Below, piece after piece: positions 9,551 through 19,281 of a stretch of 64,000 nucleotides of DNA. The notes below the pieces were generated by a model, which was given only the letters and a program-made list of their open reading frames with translations, was not told where the DNA came from and searched no databases. Source of the stretch: Sipunculus nudus (taxonomy: Eukaryota > Annelida > Sipuncula > Golfingiida > Sipunculidae). The first letter of the stretch is position 1; every line of letters begins with the position of its first letter. The position numbers and the translations under genes are program-made. The stretch is taken from contig JAPPUL010000073.1 in NCBI GenBank assembly GCA_026874595.1, positions 455,973-519,972 on the forward strand. The letters run 5' to 3'.

Positions 9551-9622
9551 AGCGGGAGACGGGATTTGAACCCGCGACCTTTACCTTGGCAAGGTACTGT
9601 TCTACCACTGAACTACTCCCGC
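9551..9622 (-). tRNA. tRNA-Gly (anticodon GCC)
   Basis: Minus strand: acceptor GCGGGAG/CTCCCGC, D-arm with AGTGGTAGAA, anticodon loop TTGCCAA (anticodon GCC), T-arm CGGG-TTCAAAT-CCCG, discriminator T as expected for bacterial tRNA-Gly. CCA is not encoded. It lies 12 bp downstream of tRNA-Leu(TAG). Confidence 0.95.
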
Positions 9623-9634
9623 AAAAACACAATA

Positions 9635-9716
9635 TGCGAGAGGTGGGACTTGAACCCACACACCGTTAAGCACAAGATTCTAAGTCTTGCGTGTCTACCA
9701 ATTCCACCACTCTCGC
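9635..9716 (-). tRNA. tRNA-Leu (anticodon TAG)
   Basis: Minus strand class II tRNA: acceptor GCGAGAG/CTCTCGC, D-loop GGTAGAC, anticodon loop CTTAGAA (anticodon TAG), variable arm, T-arm GTGGG-TTCAAGT-CCCAC, discriminator A. CCA is not encoded. Confidence 0.95.
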
Positions 9717-9901
9717 TTCTTTTTCATAAACAATATAAAGAAAGATTTATAATAATAACTAATACTATATAAAACTTTATATAAAAAAACTATACTTTTT
9801 TCAAATAGTTTGCAAATAGTATAGTAATACCTTATTAGTTTTAAATAAACCGTTAGCTAAATTTAAGTAAATTGCTTTATAGAACTTTAGAGGAGTTTTG
9901 A

Positions 9902-10340
9902 ATGAAAAAGACAAGATTATTCCACCGTTATCCTAATATTGCAAAGCCTCTATTTCCTAAGCTGCAAGCAAGATGGTATGGGAGGAGTGGGCAGATGTGA
10001 GACTAGAATAGGGCAAAATAACGACGGCGTTACCCCGGGCACTCTGATTGGTTGCGCTGAATACACTACAAATGCAGCATGTGATAATTATAAGTCTGAG
10101 GTGATACAAAATGCTAGAAGAGAAGGAGCATCATATGCAGAAATGGACAAATATTTTAAGATAAACTTTAGGGCAAATTCCAGTTGTTCAAAAACAAATC
10201 TCTTGGCATCATGTAGAACAATTTATTCAAATGCAACAGCTTATTTATATAAAGTCTCTACTCGTGATAGTGAAAATGACAAAGCCATTGATGAATTTTT
10301 TAAAGGGTGCCCAAGCGGTAGTATTAAAAAAATACACTAG
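9902..10340 (+). pseudogene. lipoprotein of a six-cysteine family, signal peptide separated by a frameshift
   Basis: The mature part is open from 9939 to 10340. It starts inside a lipoprotein signal peptide (SLYFLSC, lipobox Cys) and carries the paired motifs CAEYTTNAAC and CSKTNLLASC, each C-x8-C, shared with the genes at 21644 and 59299. The only start with a Shine-Dalgarno (GAGGAG, 9890s) is ATG 9902, giving MKKTRLF in frame 0, which stops at codon 33. The hydrophobic continuation (TVILILQSLYFLSC) is in the +1 frame, so one extra base within TTCCACC near 9918-9926 separates them. It could be a natural mutation or a sequencing error; a weak TTG at 9939 could still give a product without export signal. 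Function unknown. Confidence 0.6.
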
Positions 10341-10392
10341 AATACGCAAATATTAAAGTAACTACATGCCTATACTTAGGCTTTCCAGATAG

Positions 10393-10784
10393 AGTATTAT
10401 AGCAAAAAGCAATTGATTACTTACTCATTTATTCTCATTTATTTATTTTAACTTCTCTAAAATCCTATTCAATTTTCCAACATTTTCTAAAATCATTTTT
10501 ATAATACATTTTTATAATACATTTTTATAATACATTTTTTTCAAAACACTTTATTTAGGCTATATAATTTGCTAAATAAGTATTTTAAGGCTCATAATAA
10601 TAACAAAAATAAATTTTATAGTAATTATAAAGATAAATACAAAAAGACCTGATTTATATTTATACTTTTACCATACCTATAGTTATAGGAGATTAGCAAT
10701 AAGACTAAACCCCTATTTTGTTTTTACTTTGAATTATACCTAAAGTCAGGGAATTATACCTAAAGTTAAGGAGTTGATAAATCT
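10393..10784 (+). repeat. intergenic block I, diverged copy of a promoter-region repeat
   Basis: This gap has no ORF. AATTGATTACTTACTCATTT (10411-10430) recurs at 17879 and 59025, and the following 250 bp stay recognisably similar (CTAAAATCC near 10460, ACACTTTATTTAGGC near 10546, a degenerate promoter near 10648). Internal slippage repeats are ATAATACATTTTT about four times (10500-10550) and a 20-bp direct repeat, GAATTATACCTAAAGTCAGG, at 10731-10770 just before dinB. Unlike the other two copies, the TTGACT -35 and the TetR-like palindrome are not preserved. Confidence 0.5.
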
Positions 10785-11255
10785 ATGGAACAATCAGATA
10801 TACAAGTTCTACTAAAAAATCTTGCTAACCATCTAGAAGAACTAAAAACTATATTTAAAAATACCCCTGAAAACAAGTTATGTCATAAGATAGATAAAAA
10901 TACATGGTCTGCTAAAGAAATTTTAGGACATCTTTTTGATATAGAAGTTGTCTATACATATAGATTAAACAAAATGGTAGAATCCGATACCAGCCCATCA
11001 TTTGATATGATAAAACCAAGTGTCTGGGTAAATAGTCATAATTATAACTCGTGGGAAAGCTCATTATTGATAGACGGATTAATAACTATGAGACGTAACT
11101 TAATATATTGGCTTGGTAAAATTGATAACAAAGCCTGGACAAAAGAAAGTATACACAACATTAGAGGTAATGAATCCTTTAAAGCAGTTGTGGAACACCA
11201 TATTAAACATAATGAAAATCACTTTAACCAAATAAAAAAAAGATTAGACATATAA
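10785..11255 (+). CDS. DinB superfamily (DinB_2) protein
   Basis: A 156-aa four-helix-bundle protein of the DinB/YfiT-like superfamily. Members bind a divalent metal through three His and some act as thiol-dependent transferases or hydrolases. Candidate ligands are the His in EILGHLFDIE (residue about 49) and two in the C-terminal HHIKHNENHFNQI (about 137 and 141). ATG is preceded by AAGGAG. It stands alone between two repeat-bearing intergenic regions. The biochemical role cannot be read from the sequence. Confidence 0.75.
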   Translation: MEQSDIQVLLKNLANHLEELKTIFKNTPENKLCHKIDKNTWSAKEILGHLFDIEVVYTYRLNKMVESDTSPSFDMIKPSVWVNSHNYNSWESSLLIDGLITMRRNLIYWLGKIDNKAWTKESIHNIRGNESFKAVVEHHIKHNENHFNQIKKRLDI

Positions 11256-11497
11256 AAGGCACATCGCTAAAATTGTATTACAATCCATATAAGAAACGAA
11301 AAATACATTTGTGGATGACTACCATAGTTCACAAATATACGTTATATGTTGGTAATGCGATATCCCTTACCACTATTAATAAAACCTAATTGTCTCAAAG
11401 TACTATTTATCTAAAATATTAAAAAAAAATCTAACAATATAATAATATGTTAGTAAAATTATAAAGCTACTTAAGTAAAGTTACTGGAGGTAATTAT
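11256..11497 (+). repeat. intergenic gap with copy A of a dispersed repeat
   Basis: No ORF. TACTATTTATCTAAAATATT at 11401-11420 is identical to segments at 12607 and 17819. The region after it is AT-rich with a possible promoter before the nuclease-like gene, whose ATG (11498) has a good GGAGG. Confidence 0.5.
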
Positions 11498-12496
11498 ATG
11501 GAACTAACAAAAGCAAGTTTTATTGATAGACTTAACTTAATATCTAGCCTATTAAAAGAAAATGGGGATACATGGGAAGACTTATGTAATAAGCTAAAAT
11601 AGAAGGGAACTGAATATTGTATTGTATTTCCGCTATTTGAAATTATGTTAGGATATGATCCGCTGCAAGATTTTATAATGGAGTCTTATTCTGATACTAT
11701 GAATAATCAGAGGTTTGATTTCGTTGTAAAAAGTAAAGATGAAGGATGCTCTTTACTTGTTGAAGCTAAATCTATAAAAGAAACCTCATTAGCTATTCAT
11801 GAAAAACAGATAGCAAGCTATATGAAAGATAACGAGCGGTTACCTTGGGGAATATTAACAAATGGTATAAAATGGATTTTTTATATATCAAAGAAATATC
11901 TTGAGCAAGAATTTAATAGTCGTAATAAAATAACCCTTCCAAAAGATGATATAATAAAGCTTTTTTCGCTAGACCTGCAAGATGACCTATTTATACCAAT
12001 TATGGAGTCCTTTAGCAAGGGAAGCTTAAAAGATTTTTGGTATAATTTAGGTAGGTTTACAACAAGAGTACTTTTACAGCAAACTACAGTAAAGGCTTAC
12101 TCAGGAAAAAACGAGATAAACACTTTCCTATCAGATAAAATAAAAGAAGAGGTAGAGATAAAAAGAGGTATATATTGGGAAGCAATTAAGTCTGGAGAAC
12201 TAAGAGAAGGTGATAAAGTTACTTGTAAAAATAGTTTTATTGAAATGAACTTTATTTTAGACGCAGGAGGGAGACTAGTGTTAAATGAAGGTTGTTTGAA
12301 TCTACCGGATTTGAATCAATTCTTAGTAGAGTGTGAAAGAAACCCAAATGCTGCTCAACTTATAGCTGAGTTAGCTCGATCAACTAATACTTTTACAGAT
12401 AACAAGGCAATAATAAGAAAGCTAGCAGGGGTTTCATCAGTATCTTCAAACATGCTTGATAAGTTTCCATTTGTCCCAAAACCACCAAAAGCTTAG
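11498..12496 (+). pseudogene. HsdR N-terminal-like PD-(D/E)XK nuclease-domain protein, interrupted by an amber codon
   Basis: An ATG at 11498 with Shine-Dalgarno TGGAGG opens MELTKASFIDRL, reads 34 codons to TAG at 11600-11602, and continues in the same frame without another stop to 12496. The combined frame would be 332 aa. Downstream residues fit the type I restriction enzyme R N-terminal-like nuclease fold: YCIVFPLFEIMLGYDP, then FDFVV and LLVEAKS (candidate D...ExK), then GILTNGIKWIFYI. The short downstream ORF (ATG 11645) would lack the first helix. The role could be defence or DNA metabolism; the C-terminal 100 residues are not recognised. Either a nonsense pseudogene or a sequencing error. 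Confidence 0.6.
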
Positions 12497-12925
12497 TAGT
12501 GCTTTTAGTTAACATTTGTATAGAAAATAAAGTAATGCTTAATAACATGTATTATCCCATGTATTATTATCTATCATCTTCTTGGAGAACCTTGTTAGCC
12601 TAAGATACTATTTATCTAAAATATTAGAATAGTTCATAATAATTTCTTTGATTTTGTAACTTTCTTACTAAATTTAGGTAGGTTTATCCTAATTTTAAAT
12701 AACTAAAATCCCCCAGAACATTTAGTTACACCTTTTAATAATATATAAAAGCCGCATAATAATAGACTGTTATTACAATATATAAAATAATAATTAACCA
12801 TAAAGCACTATAAGCCTATATAAGCTTTAATTTTTTGCCTTTAACAAATAATAGATCCATATATACCTTGTACTCTTTTTAAAAAACCTTATACTTATAA
12901 AATAGTGTTACTTGTTGGAGGATAT
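12497..12925 (+). repeat. intergenic gap with copy B of the dispersed repeat
   Basis: No ORF. About 12530-12645 matches 17752-17855: shared words include GCTTAATA/GCTTAATG, ATGTATTATTATCTAT, CCTTRTTAGCC and TACTATTTATCTAAAATATTA. The rest is AT-rich sequence ahead of the glutamate dehydrogenase gene. I see no convincing terminator for the nuclease gene. Confidence 0.5.
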
Positions 12926-15900
12926 ATGAAAGCTAATATTAATATCTTAGAAGAACAAATCTTTAAATACATTAAAAACAAAAACCCCTTATATAACAAC
13001 AATAATTTCCTATTTTTTGTAAAAAGCTTTTTAGAAGACCACCTAACTAATATTACTATAAATAAAGACTTAATAGATATGCTGGTAAATAGCTATGACT
13101 ATATAAACTTAAATAAAATACCTAAACTTCGTGTTCTTAACTTAACTACTGATAACCTTATGAAAAACTCCACAATAATACAAAGCCTTTCTGAAGATAT
13201 TAAGTTCTTATTAGATAGTATTAGAGAGTATGTTAATGAAAAAAGATATAAAACTAAAATTATTGTTAATCCCATCTTTTCTACCATAAGAGATGAGCAG
13301 GGAAAACTTAAAATACTTGAAGGAGCAAAAGAAAACAAACCACAAGAGTCTTTCATTCACATAGAAATAGATAAAGTGGATAATAATAAGGCTAGTAAAA
13401 TGGAAGAGGATCTAAGAACGATAGTCTTAGCTGTAAAATCAGCAACTAAAGATTACAAAGGTACTACAAAAATACTAAAAAAACTTATTAGGCAATTAAA
13501 AGAAAGCAATTTAACCTCTTTTAAAGATAATGGGAGCAACGGTTTTGAGTCTATACACTTTTTGGAATGGCTTTTAGATAACAACTTTATCTTTTTAGGA
13601 TATAGATGTTATGATTTCTTCGAAGAAAATAAAAAATTATACATACAAGTTAATAAAGATAGTGCCAAAGGCATTTTGAGCGATTATACACTATCTACAT
13701 CTTATAAGCCTGTTGCTGTTGAAAGTATGCCTAATATAAAAAAAGACCAAATTATGCTGTCAATCCCTCTTTTGCTAGAAAAAAGCCCAGATAAAAGCAT
13801 TGTACACAGACGCACTCATATGGACTTTTTAGAGATCCGCGAATTTAGTGAAAACAAAGCACCTCTAAAATATCATAGATTCTTAGGTCTATACACAAGG
13901 CAAGCTCTCTTTAGTCCAGCTAAAGATATTCCCATCCTGAAAACTAAACTAGAACTATTACTTAAAGATAAAAAAATAATCAAAGGATCTCCAATGTATA
14001 GAGAAGTTCTAGCAGTCTTTAATAGCCTACCAAAAGAAGAGCTTTTCTTTAGCTCTATAAAAGAACTCCAAAGCCTTATACAACTAATTGTAAGTGCTTA
14101 TAGAAAACAAGATATTAAAATATATTCAAGAAAAAGTATACTCGGCTCCTCACTTTCAATTATAATGGCTCACCCTGAAAAATACTTTAGCTCTAATAAC
14201 TTAAAGACTGTAGCTAACTACCTTAAATCATTTTTTAATGCCAAGTCTATTCAATATCACCAAACTAGAAGCCATCCTGGATTCTGGCAAATACATTACA
14301 TACTAAGCCTATTTGAATTAGAAGTAAGAAAGTTTAACAAAGAAACTTTAGAACAAGAAATTATATGCCTTGTAAAAGACTGGGAAGAGAAATTAATCGA
14401 TATTATTGAAAAACAAAGCTACCCTAAGATAACTATTGAAGACTACTATAGTAAATATATTGCATACTTCACCAAAGAGTATAAGTCGATCTATACTCCC
14501 AATACTGCACTCGATGATATCTATTACCTAGAACAATACTACAAAACAAATAAAAACCAATACAATATAATAACCCCAGATAAAAATGCCAATAAACAAT
14601 ATACTACTATAAAAATATACTCCAGTAAGAAAATTAGCTTAACGGTAGTTATGCCTATTCTAGATAACTTTGGCTTAAATGTAATAGATGAGATGATTTC
14701 CCTCTTAAGCTCAACTAAAAAAGACATATATATTCACAGCTTTAGTATAACAGACTCAAACGGAATGATAGTAGATTCAAAAATAAGTGATACCGTATTA
14801 AAAGAAGCTCTAATAAAAGTTATGGATAATGACTTAGAAAACGGTATCTTAAACGCTTTAATAACCAAAACAGGACTAAATTATAAACAAATAAACCTAA
14901 TTAGAACATACTATAACTATTACTTCCAACTAGAAAGAATATTTACCCGTAAAACCGTAGCCGAAGCTATATTAAAATATGCAAATATGATAAAAAAGAT
15001 GTTTAGCTTCTTTGACCTTAAATTTAATCCAAAGCATAAATCAGATAAAACGAATGTGCTTAAAGACATACAAGAGCAAATACTTGAAGAATTAAAAAAA
15101 GTTACAGATATAAACGAAGACCGAATATTAAAGTCCTTCTACAATATAATTGACTCTACCTTAAGAACTAATTACTACTCCAAAGAAATAGCAAAAGACT
15201 TTATAATATCTATAAAAATTGATAGTCAAAAAGTACATAATATGCCATATCCAAAACCTATGTATGAAATATTTGTATACAGCAATATAATGGAAGGTAT
15301 ACACTTACGTGGTGGTAAGATAGCCCGTGGGGGGATACGATGGAGTGATCGTAATGATGATTATCGTACAGAAATACTTGCATTAATGAAAACTCAAATG
15401 ATCAAAAATTCTGTTATAGTACCAGTAGGCTCTAAAGGGGGCTTCGTTATTAAAAGTACTAAAGACAATAAAGATCAAACCTTTATAAAAGAACAGTATA
15501 AGCGATTTATATCCGCTATACTAGATATAACAGATAACATAATAAATAATAAGATTGTTCATCCTAAAAAAGTTATATGCTATGATGAAGAAGATCCATA
15601 TTTAGTCGTTGCAGCAGATAAGGGTACCGCTTCTTTATCTGATGCAGCTAATGAGGTCTCTTATAAATATAAGTACTGGCTTGGAGACGCCTTTGCAAGC
15701 GGTGGCTCTTATGGGTATGACCATAAAAAAGAAGGTATTACTGCTAAAGGGGCATGGGAATGCGTTAGGCGACACTTTAGAGAAATGAATAAAGATGTCC
15801 AAGAAGAAGAATTTAGTGTTGTGGGTATTGGTGATATGTCAGGTGACGTTTTTGGTAACGGGATGTTACTTTCTAAGCAGATATTGCTAAAAGCAGCATT

Positions 15901-17689
15901 TAATCATACACATATATTTATTGATCCAAATCCTAATGCTAAAGAGTCATATAATGAACGAAAACGGCTTTTTAACCTGCCAAAATCATCATGGCTAGAT
16001 TACAATACAAGTATAATATCAAAAGGTGGCGCTGTCTTCAAACGAAATGAAAAGTCTATATCCATATCTAAAGAAATTAAAACGCTTTTAGGCACTAATA
16101 AAAACAAAGTTAGTAGTGAACAGTTAATTAAACTAATATTGAAAATGGACGTTGAACTATTATGGAATGGCGGTATCGGAACTTATGTTAAAGCATCAAC
16201 TGAAACCAATGAACAGGTCAGCGATAAAACTAACGACCCCCTTAGAATTAATGCCTCCGAATTAAGAGTAAAGGTAGTAGGGGAAGGAGGTAATCTAGGA
16301 TTTACACAACTTGCGCGGGTTGAGTATGCTCTTAATGGTGGCAGAATCAATACTGATGCCATAGATAACTCAGCTGGTGTTGATATGTCCGACCATGAAG
16401 TCAATCTTAAAATACTTTTTTCACATCTAATAAATAGTGGGCAAGTTAAAGATTTAAAAGAACGTAATCAGTTCCTATCAAGCCTAACCATAGACTTAAA
16501 TCATATGATTGTCAAAGACAATTATCTACAAAGCCTTGCTATATCTATGGATCACATCAAATCTAAAAATAATATAACCCCATATAGGGAACTCATAAGA
16601 AACCTAATATACGAAAATGAAATAGATCTAAAAAGAGAATTTATACCCACCGATAAGGAAATAATAAGTTATAGCTCTGAGGGTAAAGGTATTCTAAGAC
16701 CACAACTTGCAATCATTATGGCTTATGAAAAAATGAGAGCTTATCAGAATATCTTAGCATCAAATATACCCGATATATCTTACTGTGAACAATATATTAT
16801 ATCTTATTTCCCCGATAAAGTCTATGCCTCATTTAGTAATGAAATACTAAAACATCAGCTAAAAAGAGAAATCATTACAACTACCATTACAAATCATATT
16901 ATAAACTCAGCCGGCTCAACGCTCTTTTATGAATTAAAACAAGATACTGCAAACTCATACCCGAACATCGCCGGAGCCTACCTTGTGGTAGAAGATATAC
17001 TGGATATACCGGCTATGCGACGGGAAATACACTCACTCTCCCGTCAAATCCCTGCTAGAAAGCAATACCAAATATTAGCTATAATAGAAAAACTAATCAA
17101 AAATATCCTTGGCTGGAACCTTGCCTTTAAACAATGTATTGTACCAGACAATGAAGAAGTAGCAAAACTCAAAGAAGATATATGGCACTTTGCCAAAAAA
17201 CTTAATGAGTCAATTAATACAAATGTACAGCCCTCTATTCAAGAGATAAATAAAAAAGAATCAGATATACCAACTGAACTTGAAAATAAGATATTGACAT
17301 TAAAAAGATTAAACAGTGTCTTTTTATATCTTCCTCTCTCAAAAAAGTTTAATTATAGTCTTATGGACTGCCACCTCCTGCTGACAGAAATAGATAATCT
17401 ATTATCTATGGACATTATACAAGCACATCTTGAACAAATACCACTATCAACTATATGGGATCAAGTAACATATAACTATTTAAATATACAGCTACAGTTT
17501 GTTAGATACTTTTTAGCCAAAAAGATACAACGTGATCATAAAGGAGATATAGAAGAGTATTTTAAGACAAAAAAAGCACCATTTAGTTACTATAGTAATT
17601 GGGTAGTCCGCTTAAAAGAAGGAAATAGCAATATTAATTTACACCCTATATCAGTAATATTAAAATACTTATGGAATATAGTTAACTAG
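12926..17689 (+). CDS. gdhB: NAD-specific glutamate dehydrogenase, large (180-kDa class)
   Basis: Catabolic NAD+-dependent oxidative deamination of glutamate to 2-oxoglutarate and ammonia. The 1587-residue length is that of the large bacterial class (Pseudomonas, Rickettsia, Caulobacter type). The central catalytic domain is clear: LRGGKIARGGIRWSDR, then TQMIKNSVIVPVGSKGGFV with the probable substrate Lys at residue 837, then VGIGDMSGDVFGNGML and GEGGNLGFTQLARVEYA. The N-terminal 700 residues hold the ACT-like regulatory domains of this class. A GTG 21 bp upstream could also initiate, but ATG 12926 follows GGAGG directly. Codon use is markedly A-rich and G-poor compared with the first 9.7 kb. 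It is a single-gene unit. Confidence 0.93.
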   Translation: MKANINILEEQIFKYIKNKNPLYNNNNFLFFVKSFLEDHLTNITINKDLIDMLVNSYDYINLNKIPKLRVLNLTTDNLMKNSTIIQSLSEDIKFLLDSIREYVNEKRYKTKIIVNPIFSTIRDEQGKLKILEGAKENKPQESFIHIEIDKVDNNKASKMEEDLRTIVLAVKSATKDYKGTTKILKKLIRQLKESNLTSFKDNGSNGFESIHFLEWLLDNNFIFLGYRCYDFFEENKKLYIQVNKDSAKGILSDYTLSTSYKPVAVESMPNIKKDQIMLSIPLLLEKSPDKSIVHRRTHMDFLEIREFSENKAPLKYHRFLGLYTRQALFSPAKDIPILKTKLELLLKDKKIIKGSPMYREVLAVFNSLPKEELFFSSIKELQSLIQLIVSAYRKQDIKIYSRKSILGSSLSIIMAHPEKYFSSNNLKTVANYLKSFFNAKSIQYHQTRSHPGFWQIHYILSLFELEVRKFNKETLEQEIICLVKDWEEKLIDIIEKQSYPKITIEDYYSKYIAYFTKEYKSIYTPNTALDDIYYLEQYYKTNKNQYNIITPDKNANKQYTTIKIYSSKKISLTVVMPILDNFGLNVIDEMISLLSSTKKDIYIHSFSITDSNGMIVDSKISDTVLKEALIKVMDNDLENGILNALITKTGLNYKQINLIRTYYNYYFQLERIFTRKTVAEAILKYANMIKKMFSFFDLKFNPKHKSDKTNVLKDIQEQILEELKKVTDINEDRILKSFYNIIDSTLRTNYYSKEIAKDFIISIKIDSQKVHNMPYPKPMYEIFVYSNIMEGIHLRGGKIARGGIRWSDRNDDYRTEILALMKTQMIKNSVIVPVGSKGGFVIKSTKDNKDQTFIKEQYKRFISAILDITDNIINNKIVHPKKVICYDEEDPYLVVAADKGTASLSDAANEVSYKYKYWLGDAFASGGSYGYDHKKEGITAKGAWECVRRHFREMNKDVQEEEFSVVGIGDMSGDVFGNGMLLSKQILLKAAFNHTHIFIDPNPNAKESYNERKRLFNLPKSSWLDYNTSIISKGGAVFKRNEKSISISKEIKTLLGTNKNKVSSEQLIKLILKMDVELLWNGGIGTYVKASTETNEQVSDKTNDPLRINASELRVKVVGEGGNLGFTQLARVEYALNGGRINTDAIDNSAGVDMSDHEVNLKILFSHLINSGQVKDLKERNQFLSSLTIDLNHMIVKDNYLQSLAISMDHIKSKNNITPYRELIRNLIYENEIDLKREFIPTDKEIISYSSEGKGILRPQLAIIMAYEKMRAYQNILASNIPDISYCEQYIISYFPDKVYASFSNEILKHQLKREIITTTITNHIINSAGSTLFYELKQDTANSYPNIAGAYLVVEDILDIPAMRREIHSLSRQIPARKQYQILAIIEKLIKNILGWNLAFKQCIVPDNEEVAKLKEDIWHFAKKLNESINTNVQPSIQEINKKESDIPTELENKILTLKRLNSVFLYLPLSKKFNYSLMDCHLLLTEIDNLLSMDIIQAHLEQIPLSTIWDQVTYNYLNIQLQFVRYFLAKKIQRDHKGDIEEYFKTKKAPFSYYSNWVVRLKEGNSNINLHPISVILKYLWNIVN

Positions 17690-18073
17690 TAGTTCTTAGC
17701 CCTTACCAAAAGCCAAATAACAAACCCTTAGACTACTTCTTCGCAATGAAGATAAATAACGCTTAATGTTATGTATTATTATCTATTCTCCCTTAGAGCA
17801 CCTTATTAGCCATAAAATACTATTTATCTAAAATATTAAAGCAGTTCCTAACAAATAGAATATTCATAGCAAATAGGTAATTGATTACTTACTTATTTCT
17901 CTTATTTAAATCCTTTTTAAATTCTTAAAACCGGGACAATACATTTTATATAATTACTTTTTATAAATATTTTCTTAAACACTTCATTTGGCCTATACAT
18001 TTACTAAAAAGGCTTCTAAGGATATCAAAATAAAATATACCTAATAACTATTAGAAAAAAGATAAAAAAACTC
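17690..18073 (+). repeat. intergenic gap with dispersed-repeat copy C and promoter block II
   Basis: No ORF. 17752-17855 is the third copy of the repeat also at 11394 and 12530. About 25 bp later, block II begins (AATTGATTACTTACTTATTT at 17879), homologous to 10411 and 59025, and runs into the promoter at 18074. The two repeat types are therefore adjacent here. Confidence 0.55.
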
Positions 18074-18126
18074 TTGACTTATGTTAACATTTTATACATT
18101 ACTTAAACCAAGTGAGTAATCACTTA
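18074..18126 (+). promoter_or_regulatory. promoter and TetR-type operator of the DUF2141/tetR operon
   Basis: TTGACT (18074-18079) acts as -35. The -10 is not certain (CATTAC at 17-nt spacing). The palindrome AAGTGA-GTAA-TCACTT spans 18110-18125, where it would lie at or just after the start site. The same arrangement, including AAACTCTTGACTTAT and a palindrome 36-37 nt after the -35, is found at 59213. A TetR gene lies second in this operon, so autoregulation is likely. Confidence 0.6.
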
Positions 18127-18140
18127 TTTGGAGATGGACA

Positions 18141-18638
18141 ATGAATGTTAAAAAAGAGGTTAAAATGATGAAAACAAATTTTATTATAGCATTAGCTATT
18201 GTATTCACTTTTCTAGGAGCAGAAAGTATGGATGCTAAAAAAGAATATAAGATTAGCGGGGTGGTTCATGGCTTAACAGGAAAACATAGCCTTTACATTG
18301 CGTTAAAAGACAAAAGTAATTGGGATGAGGAAGATACAGTAAGTAGGCTTAAGATAGATGCAAATCAAATCTCAAAGAAGAGTGCTTCTTTTGAGTTTGT
18401 AGTGCCTGAAGGGGTTTATGGGATTAAGGTTTTTGAAGACATAAATGATGATGGAAAACTTAATAAGGGTATCTTTGGCCCAAAAGAACCTTATGGTTTT
18501 TTTGCAAGTTACAAGCCTCTTTTTAGAGGACCTAATTTTGACGAATGCAAGTTTAAAGTAAATAAAGATATTGATGTTAAAATATCTTTATTAAACAGAG
18601 AAGATGATGCAGATGATAAAGATGATGTAGATTATTAA
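18141..18638 (+). CDS. secreted DUF2141 domain protein
   Basis: Exported 165-aa protein. The N-terminus has Lys residues and a hydrophobic stretch (NFIIALAIVFTFLGAESMDA) fitting a signal peptide. The mature part matches DUF2141: VVHGLTGKHSLYIAL, then FEDINDDGKLNKGIFGPKEPYGF and FRGPNFDECKF. The Asp-rich loop DINDDGKLN may bind metal. The tail is very acidic (EDDADDKDDVDY). The start has a GGAG. It is the first gene of a five-gene operon (gaps 34, 33, 39 and 22 bp). DUF2141 proteins are often encoded near carotenoid or isoprenoid genes, which fits the oxidoreductase two genes on. Confidence 0.8.
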   Translation: MNVKKEVKMMKTNFIIALAIVFTFLGAESMDAKKEYKISGVVHGLTGKHSLYIALKDKSNWDEEDTVSRLKIDANQISKKSASFEFVVPEGVYGIKVFEDINDDGKLNKGIFGPKEPYGFFASYKPLFRGPNFDECKFKVNKDIDVKISLLNREDDADDKDDVDY

Positions 18639-18672
18639 ACAAAGTATACCATTTTTTATGTTAGAATAGATT

Positions 18673-19248
18673 ATGAATAATAAAAAAGAAATTATCTTAC
18701 AAAAAGCCATTAATGTTTTTGGGGAATATGGTTTTGACAGGGCTACGACAAAGCTCATAGCAAAGGAAGCAGGAATAAGTGAAGGTACAATATATCGCCA
18801 TTTTGAAAATAAAGCTGATTTACTAGTACAAATTTTCAAGAGGCTCTGGGATAATATTGTACCTGAGATTAAGAAAGAAATAGCGTTGCTAAAAAATCCG
18901 GATGAGCAAATGCAAGTTCTTGTAAAGCATATAATAAGTGTTTTTGAGGATAATAATGCTTTACTTAAGGTTTTTTTAGTCAAGGTTGTTTCTATACAAG
19001 ATAATCTTCAAAGTGGGATTATGGATGTTAGAGTAGATATTATTACCATAATTGCTGACATACTAAATTATGGCATAAAAGAAACAATATATAGAAAAGA
19101 CCTAAATATAGATATTGTGCCATTAATAATATATGGATCTATTGAAGGTCTTTTAACTTATTTTGCGGTTGTAGAAGACGCATTTAAAGCTTATAGTGAT
19201 ACTGCTATTAAAGAGTTAATGAGTGCTTATTTTAGAATTGTAAGATAA
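18673..19248 (+). CDS. TetR/AcrR-family transcriptional regulator
   Basis: 191-aa repressor-like protein. The N-terminal HTH is typical: ILQKAINVFGEYGFDRATTK followed by LIAKEAGISEGTIYRHFENK. The C-terminal ligand pocket is divergent and hydrophobic, so the inducer is unknown. It is embedded in the operon it probably controls, and matching palindromes occur at 18110 and 59249. The Shine-Dalgarno before ATG 18673 is weak, suggesting low translation. Confidence 0.88.
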   Translation: MNNKKEIILQKAINVFGEYGFDRATTKLIAKEAGISEGTIYRHFENKADLLVQIFKRLWDNIVPEIKKEIALLKNPDEQMQVLVKHIISVFEDNNALLKVFLVKVVSIQDNLQSGIMDVRVDIITIIADILNYGIKETIYRKDLNIDIVPLIIYGSIEGLLTYFAVVEDAFKAYSDTAIKELMSAYFRIVR

Positions 19249-19281
19249 GTTGGACTTAATTTTATATTTAAGGAGATTATA

